From contig JBGAWJ010000014.1 of assembly GCA_044227605.1 (NCBI GenBank), positions 1-22,526 of the forward strand: a stretch of 22,526 nt of DNA. The letters run 5' to 3'. A program made the position numbers and the translations under genes. Every line of letters begins with the position of its first letter. The first letter of the stretch is position 1. This document shows, one piece after another, positions 1-7,424 of the stretch. The notes under the pieces are model-generated. The model saw only the letters and a list, made by a program, of their open reading frames with translations, was not told the DNA's origin and made no database searches. This DNA is from JAEUKQ01 sp044227605. GTDB lineage: Bacteria > Pseudomonadota > Alphaproteobacteria > JAEUKQ01.

Positions 1-146
1 ATATAAAGGGTATAAGCCGGGTAACATTACTCAGCGGTCGCGGTATTTTCGCCTTTCCCATCAAAATTTTTGGCGGTCGGATGCGTGGCAATAATGAAAG
101 CTACAAGCCCGATTTTGTCATCGACATTACATTAAAGATACCATAA
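1..146 (+). CDS. 3' end of an unidentified protein (partial)
   Basis: The reading frame that starts at base 3 is open from the window edge to a TAA at 144-146, giving about 47 C-terminal residues; the other two forward frames close early (stops at 4 and 92). The peptide alternates hydrophobic and polar residues (for example GIFAFPIKIFGG and DFVIDITLKIP), as in a beta-rich exported or envelope protein. I do not recognise the family. It is on the same strand as the next gene, about 115 bases upstream of it. It could also be chance coding. Confidence 0.4.
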   Translation, partial: IKGISRVTLLSGRGIFAFPIKIFGGRMRGNNESYKPDFVIDITLKIP

Positions 147-260
147 AATTACGAGAGTTTATTATCAAGACGATGGTAAAATAATGCGCGAAAACCATAA
201 TATGCTGTATCATTCCTGACTATTGTACCCTTAAAGACGACGGACTAAGGAAAATAGAAG

Positions 261-1238
261 ATTATTGCAAATATTCAACCTTTTGATGGGCAACATTGTG
301 AAACAACGGCAACAGGAACATTACTGAAGCAGTTAGGCATTCATCTGTCTGAACCGATGTTGTTTGGATTGGGCGAAGGACTTGGTTTTATTTTTTGGAA
401 GATGAAAACGATGGATTTTCCTTTCATCGGTGGCAGGGTAAAACCAGATATATTAACAGCCAATATAGCAAGGAATTTGCAGCTTAAATTAATAGCAAAA
501 GAAACTTCCTCCCAACAAAAGGCTTGGGAGAATGTCAAGCAACTGTTAGATATAGGCAAAATAGTTGGCTTGAAATTAGATTGTTATTACCTTGAATATT
601 TTTCAAACCCTATCCATTTCGCTGGGCACTATGTAGCACTTTACGGTTATGACAACACCCATGCTTTTTTAATAGACACCAAGCAACAAGGCGGAATGGT
701 CAAATCATCTTTGAAAAACATGGCTTTGGCGAGAGCGGCAAAAGGGCCAATGTCATCGAACAATCTGTATTATACCATGCATCAGATGGATAAACCTTTT
801 TATTTAAGCCAAGCAATTTTGACGGCCATTAAGAATAATACCAATGATTATCTCAATCCACCTATAACAAATATTGGGTACAAAGGGATATTAAAAACTA
901 GTGAAGAAATAAAGAAATGGTTTGGAAGTACTAAAAATATCGATTCCGATTTCCGCACGACCGCCATGTTGATGGAGCGTGCAGGAACGGGGGGTGCGTT
1001 ATTTAGAAATTTGTACCGTGATTTTTTGAAGGAAAGTTACGAATTATTGGGGCTGGACAGTTTAAAAAAGGCTTACCAGGCGTTTATTGAAATTGCCAAA
1101 CTTTGGACAATGATATCCGAGTTATTTGTGCAAGTGGCTAAAACAAAAGATTATCAATATATTCAACAAGCCTCAGCGATTTTAAAGCAGTTGTCTCAGA
1201 TGGAACACCAGACAATGCAGATGTTAAATGCAATCTAA
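261..1238 (+). CDS. BtrH N-terminal domain protein (papain-like fold), non-ATG start
   Basis: The protein resembles BtrH_N-domain proteins (PF14399) followed by a DUF4872-like C-terminal half. BtrH itself is an acyltransferase in butirosin synthesis; most relatives have no assigned substrate. The first in-frame ATG (357) lies inside the conserved block LSEPMLFGLGEGLGF. In the same frame, upstream codons encode the family hallmark: residues GQHCET at 10-15, counted from an ATT at 261. The only in-frame stop nearby is TAG at 255, and the only near-start codons after it are ATT at 261 and 264. An AAGGA at 247-251 sits 9 bases before the ATT at 261, so I start there (325 residues). The likely catalytic set is Cys13, the His in GHYVALYGYD and the Asp in FLIDTK. 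The alternatives are a start-codon mutation that has silenced the gene, or a sequencing error. The C-terminal half is helical and not recognised further. Confidence 0.7.
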   Translation: MIANIQPFDGQHCETTATGTLLKQLGIHLSEPMLFGLGEGLGFIFWKMKTMDFPFIGGRVKPDILTANIARNLQLKLIAKETSSQQKAWENVKQLLDIGKIVGLKLDCYYLEYFSNPIHFAGHYVALYGYDNTHAFLIDTKQQGGMVKSSLKNMALARAAKGPMSSNNLYYTMHQMDKPFYLSQAILTAIKNNTNDYLNPPITNIGYKGILKTSEEIKKWFGSTKNIDSDFRTTAMLMERAGTGGALFRNLYRDFLKESYELLGLDSLKKAYQAFIEIAKLWTMISELFVQVAKTKDYQYIQQASAILKQLSQMEHQTMQMLNAI

Positions 1239-1374
1239 CCAGGTTGCCCTGTAAGCATGACGAAAACCCCGTAAAACTAGCAATGGCAAGAAATAATCAA
1301 TAAAATATAGGTTGGGGATGGTCAAGATAAGGGAGTTATCTATACCAGCCCTCTATAGGGTTTATATGTTGCGC

Positions 1375-1695
1375 CTAGTGGGGGGAAACGCGCACATCTA
1401 CTTCAAGTCCTAGCAACCAATCTTCTCCGCCCAGCCTGGCTTCCTGCACAATCCCCTCGCGCGATGGCAATTTTTGTTCCAATGTTTCCAAAGTGCTGCG
1501 ATCCACCATCAGTGTAAGCCCCATCCCTTCTTCACAAAGGGCCAGTGGATATAGCAGTGATTCACAGCGGACATGACAATAAAGAATTGGCGAAAATGGC
1601 AGCCTAATCCTTAACATATTTCCCTGAAGCAACTCTATAAGTTCCTCCCGCGTGATACGGAAACGCAATTGCCCTTCACTAATACGCACATTCAT
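1375..1695 (-). CDS. Small DUF7009-like protein coupled to mobA
   Basis: This 106-residue protein opens with MNVRISEGQLRFRITREEL. That pattern resembles DUF7009 proteins, small hypotheticals with an N-terminal R-x-R-x-[TS]-x-x-E motif; I make the match from memory and hold it loosely. The ORF could start at 1716. I prefer 1695 because the ATG there forms an ATGA overlap with the mobA stop, and an AAGGA lies about 10 bases upstream in the mobA coding sequence. It is the last gene of the molybdenum-cofactor operon and is probably translated with mobA. It has two Cys (CHVRC) in the middle and no signal peptide or membrane segment, so it is presumably cytoplasmic. A role in cofactor delivery or regulation would be a guess from position only. 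Confidence 0.6.
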   Translation of the reverse strand: MNVRISEGQLRFRITREELIELLQGNMLRIRLPFSPILYCHVRCESLLYPLALCEEGMGLTLMVDRSTLETLEQKLPSREGIVQEARLGGEDWLLGLEVDVRVSPH

Positions 1696-2309
1696 AAGCT
1701 TGTAATCCTTTTCCAATCTTCTGGGGTATTAACATTGGTCAGCTGGACGGCTTCCCTATCGGAATGCGTGGCCCTACATATTTCTAGCTGTTCCAGTAGT
1801 TGACGCACGGCCACCTGTCCGCCTGCGGCTATTTTGACTGCTGCCTGATTGATTGCTGCCAGCACATGATGGTGCAGGTGGATAAAAAGGGGAAGAGGGT
1901 TGTCGGTAAAGCAAGCCCCATCACAGCCATCAGTCAAGTGGTATGATAGCAGGCGGTTTAGTAAGACAGGGGTCAGCAGCGGCATATCGACCGGCACGAA
2001 TAGCCAGGCGCGGGGCCATTTTTTCTGTGGAACCGCTTGCGTTATTGCATAAATGCCGCCGACAGGTCCCGCGTGAGGGAAAATATCCTCAACTGCGGTA
2101 TACCCTGTTGCTTTTCCACTAACCACAACAGGTGAGCAGCCCAGTTTGTCCAAGAGTTGTAGCATATGGTCAATCAGACGCATATCCCGAAAAGGGAGGT
2201 ATGCTTTATCGCGACCCATGCGTGAAGATTTCCCCCCTGCCAATATCACCGCCCCGATGGATTCAATTTTTGAGTGCAAAGCTATGTCCCAGTTTATGTC
2301 CCAGTTCAT
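1692..2309 (-). CDS. mobA: Molybdenum cofactor guanylyltransferase MobA
   Basis: MobA joins GMP from GTP to Mo-molybdopterin to give the guanine dinucleotide form, which bis-MGD enzymes such as NarG need. The 205-residue length fits the family. The nucleotide-binding motif is LAGGKSSRMGRDK (residues 23-35); GPVGGI, the VPVDMPLL metal/nucleotide loop and the C-terminal NVNTPED motif follow in the normal order. The start at 2309 is the only good ATG before the motif but has no clear Shine-Dalgarno. The first residues are a repeated NWDI-NWDI coded by a 12-base tandem duplication, so the true N-terminus may be shorter. It lies 147 bases downstream of moeA on the same strand and overlaps the next small gene by four bases. 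It is cytoplasmic. Confidence 0.93.
   Translation of the reverse strand: MNWDINWDIALHSKIESIGAVILAGGKSSRMGRDKAYLPFRDMRLIDHMLQLLDKLGCSPVVVSGKATGYTAVEDIFPHAGPVGGIYAITQAVPQKKWPRAWLFVPVDMPLLTPVLLNRLLSYHLTDGCDGACFTDNPLPLFIHLHHHVLAAINQAAVKIAAGGQVAVRQLLEQLEICRATHSDREAVQLTNVNTPEDWKRITSL
2283..2306. repeat. 12-base tandem direct repeat at the mobA 5' end
   Basis: The unit TATGTCCCAGTT occurs twice, exactly and without spacer. On the minus strand it encodes the duplicated NWDI near the MobA N-terminus, ahead of the conserved domain. In-frame slippage would not disturb the enzyme. Confidence 0.85.
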
Positions 2310-2409
2310 GGTGACGGGTTACTATAATGCCTGACTATTCTATCCCTGTATGGTCCGCATCTGTGCCTCCTGTTTTAAAGTAAGAGGTAGTTTGAAGTCT
2401 CTCAATCCC

Positions 2410-2443
2410 ACAACAGCATGTCCCAGAGGGGCAGGGATGTTGT
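2410..2443 (-). other. Stem-loop just after moeA
   Basis: ACAACA (2410-2415) pairs with TGTTGT (2438-2443), and directly inside TCCC (2421-2424) pairs with GGGA (2434-2437), leaving a five-base bulge on one side. It starts about 14 bases after the moeA stop and precedes mobA by about 100 bases. No U-run follows, so it is not a canonical terminator. It could be a processing or attenuation element between moeA and mobA. The rest of the 147-base gap shows nothing else I can name. Confidence 0.3.
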
Positions 2444-2456
2444 CGGCAAGGGCGGA

Positions 2457-3722
2457 TTAGTTGTGGCCTGTGGAAGGAACCCCCTCAAGTTGCGGAGATA
2501 AGGCGCTTCCGCGCGCACCAAAGAAAAAGACGGGAACAAGGCTACCGGGCACACATTGTTGGCAATCTTCATCCAGGATAACCCAGGCGTTCGTTTCTGT
2601 AAGCGGCTTAATTTTAAACGATTCCTGACCGGAAACAATAGTGGCTATCAACTCCCCCTTTGGTCCAACCTTAAGTGCAGTTTTAAGGAACTGACGGAAA
2701 TTTCCATTTTTCGTAAAACTGTTTCCTGCTCGCGCCATAATCGGTTGTTCTACGGGCAATCCTTGCAATCCCCGTAGTAAGGGCTTTACAAAAAAACGAA
2801 ATCCAATAGCGGCAGAAATCGGGTTGCCTGGCAATCCAAAAAACCAACTGCCATTCGGTAGTGTGGCAAACAATACAGGCTTCCCGGGGCGGATATTAAC
2901 ACGGTGGAAATGCGTGGTTGCCCCCAGACGCTTCAGGCTTTCAGGAATAAAATCCCTGACGCCTTTTGATACGGCGCCGGTGGTAACAATGATGGAGCCA
3001 GCCTTAACTAAGCTGATGCGTTCCTCGAATTGCGCGGCGTCATCGGCAATAATACCGCTATAATGGGCCGTGAATCCTTCCTCTCGGCAACGTGCCATTA
3101 AGTAGGGGGCGTTAGAATTATAAATTTTTCCTTCTGGCAATGATGTGTCTGTGTTATCGATGATTTCTTGGCCTGTGGCAAAAAGATATAAATCTGGCAA
3201 TTTCCATGTATCTATGCGACCGATACCCAGGGAGGCAAGGAGCATAATATGTTCAGCGGTAATCACTTCACCACGGCGAAGTACTGTCTGGCCGTGGCGC
3301 ACATCTTCACCCGGGAAGCGGATATTTTCATATTCCCTAGCGGGGCGAATGAAAGTTGCTTTATTGCCTGCAACCGCCACTGCTTCAATAGGGATAACCG
3401 CATCAAACGGTTCCGGTATGAACGCGCCGGTCGTGATCTGCACGGCGCATAAATCCTTTCCGTGGCTCGCAACGATATCCCCGGCGGCAATTGTCCCGGT
3501 AATTTGCAAGCTAACGGGATGTATCACGGTAGCGCTGGCGATATTCGTGCGGCGGATAGCAAACCCATCCATCGCCGAATTACGGAAGCTTGGCACATCC
3601 ATTGCACTGGTGATGTTGGTGGCAGCGATTTTTGCCAGGGCGGAAAGTAAGGGCAATTTTTCCGACTGTAGGGGTGCAGCGTGCCTCAAGATAACCTGCA
3701 AGGCTTCGGGATAGCTTATCAT
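2457..3722 (-). CDS. moeA: Molybdopterin molybdenumtransferase MoeA
   Basis: MoeA inserts molybdate into adenylylated molybdopterin. The 421-residue length is close to the family norm of about 410. Motifs appear in order: VPSFRNSAMDGFAIR (about residues 43-57); GTIAAGD; the TTGAFIPEPFDAVIPIE segment; IYNSNAPYL; TTGAVSKGVRDF of the MoCF-binding domain (canonical forms have TTGG-S-G-D); IRPGKPVLF; and GLPGNPISA. The C-terminal beta domain is present. The ATG at 3722 overlaps the moaCB stop as ATGA, so the two are translationally coupled. It is cytoplasmic and third in the cofactor operon. Confidence 0.95.
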   Translation of the reverse strand: MISYPEALQVILRHAAPLQSEKLPLLSALAKIAATNITSAMDVPSFRNSAMDGFAIRRTNIASATVIHPVSLQITGTIAAGDIVASHGKDLCAVQITTGAFIPEPFDAVIPIEAVAVAGNKATFIRPAREYENIRFPGEDVRHGQTVLRRGEVITAEHIMLLASLGIGRIDTWKLPDLYLFATGQEIIDNTDTSLPEGKIYNSNAPYLMARCREEGFTAHYSGIIADDAAQFEERISLVKAGSIIVTTGAVSKGVRDFIPESLKRLGATTHFHRVNIRPGKPVLFATLPNGSWFFGLPGNPISAAIGFRFFVKPLLRGLQGLPVEQPIMARAGNSFTKNGNFRQFLKTALKVGPKGELIATIVSGQESFKIKPLTETNAWVILDEDCQQCVPGSLVPVFFFGARGSALSPQLEGVPSTGHN

Positions 3723-4708
3723 CCTTTTTCTCCCCGCATAATGCGAATCAGATGGGGGATAAGATAGGGCAGTAACGCTTCCATCCCTTCTTTTACTGCC
3801 GAGGGGTTGCCAGGAAGTGTGATTACCAACGTATTGTTGATGATTCCGGCAATGGAGCGGCTGCTCCAGGAAAGTGCTGTGTGCTTTGCTCCATCGCTAC
3901 GCAGCAATTCGCCAACACCTGGAATTTCCTTGTCAAACAATACAGTCAGTGCTTCCGGTGTTACGTCACGCGAAGAAACGCCCGTGCCACCCGTACAGAC
4001 AATCAGTGCGGGCGCATGTGCCTTAACGATCTCCTGGACGGTGGAACGTATGATATCTAATTCATCGGGAATTACCCGATAATCCACAATAATAGCGCCA
4101 TGCTGCAGGAGTAGATCCTTAAGCACTGCGCCCGATTTGTCTTCGTACACTCCCTTATACGCCCGGTCACTCATGGTCAGCACAACGACTTTCCTAGCGG
4201 AAAGGGTGGGTTGTGGTGTAGGTTGGATTACGGCCATTACCCAGTCGGGCACACCCGCGGGATTTAGCCACAATCCTTTCTTCCCCCCCATCTTGGCGAG
4301 GAGGATGATATTGCCTATCTGCAAATCCGGCTCAATCATTTTGGTTAGGTCCCATATGGTAAGCAGGGCGGCGTTGACCCCTGCCAGCGCCTCCATTTCT
4401 ACGCCGGTTTTAGCATGGGTGGATGTAAAACAGAAGACGGTGACAGACGACTTCCCTTCATCTAGTTCTGTTATTATTTTTACATGATCCAGTCCCATCG
4501 GGTGGCATAGGGGGATCATCTCATAGGCTTTTTTTGCCCCGTTGATACCCGCTATTTCAGCTAACATCAGCACGTCGCCCTTGGGGAGTTGGCGATCACG
4601 AATTAAGGCGAAGGCCGTACTACCAACGTATATTTTCCCCGATGCAACAGCCAGCCGATAAGTCACAGGCTTATCCCCCACATCGATCATGCGAAACATA
4701 TTTTGCAT
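3719..4708 (-). CDS. moaCB: Fused MoaC-MoaB cofactor protein
   Basis: This is a two-enzyme fusion of 329 residues. The N-terminal 150 residues are MoaC, which with MoaA converts GTP to cyclic pyranopterin monophosphate: PLCHP at 66-70, KTGVEMEAL at 100-108 and MGGKKG at 140-145. After a short Pro/Thr-rich linker (about 155-170), the rest is a MoaB/MogA-like MPT adenylyltransferase domain: LTMSDRAYKG at 177-186, CTGGTG at 238-243 and LPGNPSAVKEGM at 298-309. MoaCB fusions are known in several proteobacteria. The start at 4708 lies five bases after the moaA stop; a second in-frame ATG three codons later is possible. No stand-alone moaC, moaB or mogA occurs in the window. Confidence 0.94.
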   Translation of the reverse strand: MQNMFRMIDVGDKPVTYRLAVASGKIYVGSTAFALIRDRQLPKGDVLMLAEIAGINGAKKAYEMIPLCHPMGLDHVKIITELDEGKSSVTVFCFTSTHAKTGVEMEALAGVNAALLTIWDLTKMIEPDLQIGNIILLAKMGGKKGLWLNPAGVPDWVMAVIQPTPQPTLSARKVVVLTMSDRAYKGVYEDKSGAVLKDLLLQHGAIIVDYRVIPDELDIIRSTVQEIVKAHAPALIVCTGGTGVSSRDVTPEALTVLFDKEIPGVGELLRSDGAKHTALSWSSRSIAGIINNTLVITLPGNPSAVKEGMEALLPYLIPHLIRIMRGEKG

Positions 4709-4713
4709 TTTTA

Positions 4714-5694
4714 CTATCCCCCAATTGATGCCAGATGTGGCATGATCCCGGTGATACCTTGTCCCAGGTAATGGCTTTTGTGCTTAAAATGCAGAAGCTC
4801 CAGAATTTTTTCTTTTAGGGCTTCTGTCTGTCTATCCGACTCAAGCAATGGACGCAAATTGTATCCCTGCTCGCCAAAAAGACACAACCGCAGTTCCCCG
4901 CGGGCTGTTACGCGCAAGCGGTTACAGCTGGTACAAAAATCTTTAGAATAAGGAGCAATTAACCCAATTTTCCCCGCGTAACCAACACACCCAAATTCTA
5001 CAGCCGGGCCAGCGTCATGTACACGCAAGCATAAAGAAAAGCCATATTCCTGTAATTTTTGTTTGATGGTATCTGCACTTAGGTGATGTTTTTGGAAATA
5101 GTCTAGATTGTTGCCCGTCTGCATCAGCTCAATGAATCGAACGGAGAGTTGTTCTTTTTTTATCCACGCAAGAAACTCGGGTAAATCATTGTCGTTCACC
5201 CCCTTCAAAAGCACCGTATTGATTTTTATGTTATGGAAACCGGCCTGCCGGGCAGCGTCAACCCCCCCTAGCACTTCTGCTAATTTATCATGCCCGGTGA
5301 TGGTGTGAAATTTCTGCGCGTTTAAACTATCCACACTGACATTAAGGGCGTTGATACCCGAAGCAAAAAAAACTTTTGCCTTATCTTTCAGGTTATAGCC
5401 GTTGGTGGTCAGCGCAATAGTGCGGATTCCGGGGATACGGGAAATGGAATCAGCTATGGTTGTAAGATCCCGCCGGAGCGTTGGCTCCCCCCCCGTAAGC
5501 CGGACTTTTTCTACACCCAGGCTAGCAAAGGCTGTGACCAGACGAATTATTTCCTGCACAGAAAGAAACTCAAAAGCCTCTGTTTTTTGATAGCCATTAG
5601 GTAAACAATACTGGCAACGGAAATTGCAGGCATCGCTTACAGACAACCTCAGATAAGGGAACTTTCTCCCAAAACGGTCTTCCAGATTTATCAT
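4714..5694 (-). CDS. moaA: GTP 3',8-cyclase MoaA (radical SAM)
   Basis: MoaA begins molybdopterin synthesis by cyclising GTP. From the start at 5694 it has 326 residues, the normal family length. The radical-SAM cluster is C23-x3-C27-x2-C30 (CNFRCQYC), followed by LTGGEPTLRRDL. The second [4Fe-4S] site is C254-x2-C257-x13-C271. The protein ends in the Gly-Gly pair known to be needed for MoaA activity. The frame stays open to an ATG at 5796, but that would add 34 residues without family match. The ATG at 5694 is preceded by a strong GGAAAGGA at 5699-5706. It is first in the operon, behind an FNR-type promoter and a Moco-riboswitch-like leader. Confidence 0.95.
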   Translation of the reverse strand: MINLEDRFGRKFPYLRLSVSDACNFRCQYCLPNGYQKTEAFEFLSVQEIIRLVTAFASLGVEKVRLTGGEPTLRRDLTTIADSISRIPGIRTIALTTNGYNLKDKAKVFFASGINALNVSVDSLNAQKFHTITGHDKLAEVLGGVDAARQAGFHNIKINTVLLKGVNDNDLPEFLAWIKKEQLSVRFIELMQTGNNLDYFQKHHLSADTIKQKLQEYGFSLCLRVHDAGPAVEFGCVGYAGKIGLIAPYSKDFCTSCNRLRVTARGELRLCLFGEQGYNLRPLLESDRQTEALKEKILELLHFKHKSHYLGQGITGIMPHLASIGG

Positions 5695-5698
5695 AATA

Positions 5699-5816
5699 TC
5701 CTTTCCAAATTCGGGGGAGGCAGCAGCGTTTCCACAACTACCTTGGCAACCACACAGTTGCGGCCCTGATCCCCTATGCCAATAAAACGTTGACACTTAG
5801 GTATTCAAGGCTCGGA
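5699..5816 (-). promoter_or_regulatory. Moco-riboswitch-like leader of moaA
   Basis: The roughly 120-base leader carries blocks that I recall from enterobacterial moaA leaders of the MOCO RNA motif. They are, read on the minus strand: CCGAGCC near 5809-5815; GGCCGCAAC with a partner GTTGCC (stem 5757-5761 with 5746-5750, six-base loop); GCCTCCC (5715-5721); and then GGAAAGGA (5699-5706), which is also the moaA ribosome binding site. This placement would let cofactor binding control translation start. Base pairing beyond the one clear stem was not modelled, so the call rests on motif order and on the gene downstream. Confidence 0.6.
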
Positions 5817-5865
5817 TGTCTAAAGAATAAGGCAGGAAATACCTACCGCACTTGATACAGATCAA
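5817..5865 (-). promoter_or_regulatory. FNR-type class II promoter of the moa operon
   Basis: TTGATACAGATCAA at 5852-5865 is a perfect TTGAT-N4-ATCAA box centred at 5858.5. On the minus strand a -10-like TATTCT lies at 5829-5824. Taking the start point seven bases beyond it (5817) puts the box centre at exactly -41.5, the position used by class II FNR/ANR/DNR promoters. The box directly abuts the stop codon (5866-5868) of the regulator gene upstream. Confidence 0.8.
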
Positions 5866-7407
5866 CTATTTACATAAATTGGGGTTTGGGCATTCTCCGC
5901 TGCCAGCGCGGCGGCATTTGGCTGCTAGTTCCATGTCGCAGTAGTCGCACAGGGCAAATACGTCCAGTAGGTCAACGCTTTTGTGATTGATATCAATTCC
6001 TTGTTCCTTCAGCTGCTGCAATGTACGCGAGAATGTTTCCGGTTTCATTCCTAAAAAACCAGCAATCAGGGATTTGTCGTAAGGCAGTTTCAAGTTCTTC
6101 GTGCTCTCACCGTTTTCTAGAAATAGTTTCAATAAGAACCACCCAATGCGCTGCGGCACTGTTTTCAAGGTCAATTGCTCGAATTGGGTAATTAGGGCTT
6201 GCGATCTTCCAGCAACATTCGATAGCATGTTGATGGCCAATTTCTTATTATTCTGAAGCTGCTCTCGCACAATAGATGCTGGGATGGAAAGCAGTTTGAC
6301 ATTATCTACCGCTTGGGCACTGACAGGAAATGGTAGGTTATTAAAAATAGTCGTTTCCAACAGCGTTTCCCCAACCGTTAATACCTGGAGTACTGATTCT
6401 TGCCCACTGACATTACCCTTGAACAGCTTTACCCAACCTTCGAGGACAATATAAAAGCGTGATGCTTGTTCGCCCTGCATAAAAACTATCGTGCCCTTAT
6501 GGTGGCTAATAACGCGGGCATATTTAAGAATATCTTGCAATTTCCCTTCATCCAACCCGCAAAACAGGGGTAATGCTTGGATGGTATCCCTATAGGCTCG
6601 AACCCCTTTTTCCATCACGGCTTCTTTAGGCATATCCGACACAAGTTTAGCGGTCGGTTTGATATCTTTGTCCGCCGCAAGATTGTCGACGATCATTTTT
6701 CCTACTTCATGCAACAAATCCATTTTGGCGCTAAACAAATCAAACCATTCCTGTGGGGTGATCGATTGCACGGTTCGTTCAACAGATCTTTTAGAAAAAC
6801 CGTGGTTGATATTTTGGATTTTTTGAAAAATGTTGTTGCCTATTTCTAAATCTTCGATGGCCTTTCGTGCTTGATTATCTGCGAGTGTTAGAAACATGCG
6901 TTCATAAGCTTGCTGCTCGGAAATGATATGCTCCATCCGGCTTTTGAAATCAATGGCATCCGACCAATCAAGATTAAGCAAATCCCCGCCCAATGCGCGC
7001 TCCAGCCCTACACGTTCTTTCCAATGCAGAAAATTGATGAACGCAGAAACTCGGGCCGGATGATTGGACTGGTCGAACACCGCCATCTCCTGCACAATAT
7101 CGATGGTAGGGGCAATGATGTCACGGGTATAAAACGCCAGTGCCTCAGCATGTCCTAATATTCTGGCAATCATGTATTTCCTTTTGACGGCCAGGTGGCG
7201 GACGACGTTCAGTAATAACTCAATTTTAGGATTTTTTTTCTTTGCTAACAGAGCTAAAAGCTTGATATACCCATCCACGATGGAGAACTGCTTTTCCAGG
7301 TTTGCAGCGACATCTTTATGGTTGCGCAAATATAAATAAACGTAGCCGCGTTCTTTTTGGGCAGCGTGTATGAAATCACATAAAATACGAATAAACTGTT
7401 GTTTCAT
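5866..7407 (-). CDS. NIT-domain Crp/Fnr-family regulator with C-terminal cysteine tail
   Basis: Predicted nitrate/nitrite-responsive DNA-binding protein. Counting from the ATG at 7407 (513 residues), residues about 12-241 match the NIT domain (PF08376): QKERGY at 17-22, conserved Arg and Lys positions, and the second-half signature WKERVGLERALG at 129-140. A cyclic-nucleotide-binding-like barrel spans about 277-391 (FMQGEQASRFYIVLEG), followed by a dimer helix and a helix-turn-helix. The recognition helix is MKPETFSRTLQQL, with E457, S460 and R461 in the E-x-x-S-R order used by FNR to read TTGAT. The tail has five Cys: 487, 490, 498, 506, 512. FNR's N-terminal Cys group is absent. The frame is open to an ATG at 7509; those 34 extra residues include a hydrophobic stretch, odd for a DNA-binding protein, and neither ATG has a clear ribosome site. 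I prefer 7407. It is divergent from ubiM and upstream of the moa operon. Confidence 0.85.
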   Translation of the reverse strand: MKQQFIRILCDFIHAAQKERGYVYLYLRNHKDVAANLEKQFSIVDGYIKLLALLAKKKNPKIELLLNVVRHLAVKRKYMIARILGHAEALAFYTRDIIAPTIDIVQEMAVFDQSNHPARVSAFINFLHWKERVGLERALGGDLLNLDWSDAIDFKSRMEHIISEQQAYERMFLTLADNQARKAIEDLEIGNNIFQKIQNINHGFSKRSVERTVQSITPQEWFDLFSAKMDLLHEVGKMIVDNLAADKDIKPTAKLVSDMPKEAVMEKGVRAYRDTIQALPLFCGLDEGKLQDILKYARVISHHKGTIVFMQGEQASRFYIVLEGWVKLFKGNVSGQESVLQVLTVGETLLETTIFNNLPFPVSAQAVDNVKLLSIPASIVREQLQNNKKLAINMLSNVAGRSQALITQFEQLTLKTVPQRIGWFLLKLFLENGESTKNLKLPYDKSLIAGFLGMKPETFSRTLQQLKEQGIDINHKSVDLLDVFALCDYCDMELAAKCRRAGSGECPNPNLCK

Positions 7408-7424
7408 TGTTTGATATAAAGTAG

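Noticed and set aside
1310..1374. Terminator between the BtrH-type gene and the DUF7009-like gene
   Set aside because: Only a four-pair CCCT/AGGG stem with a broken T-run is present; too weak to call.
3145..3714. 189-residue plus-strand frame opposite moeA
   Set aside because: Antisense to conserved MoeA motifs; no recognisable domain.
4714..5796. Longer moaA from ATG 5796
   Set aside because: The extra 34 residues have no MoaA match and would be read through the riboswitch-like leader; GGAAAGGA fits the start at 5694.
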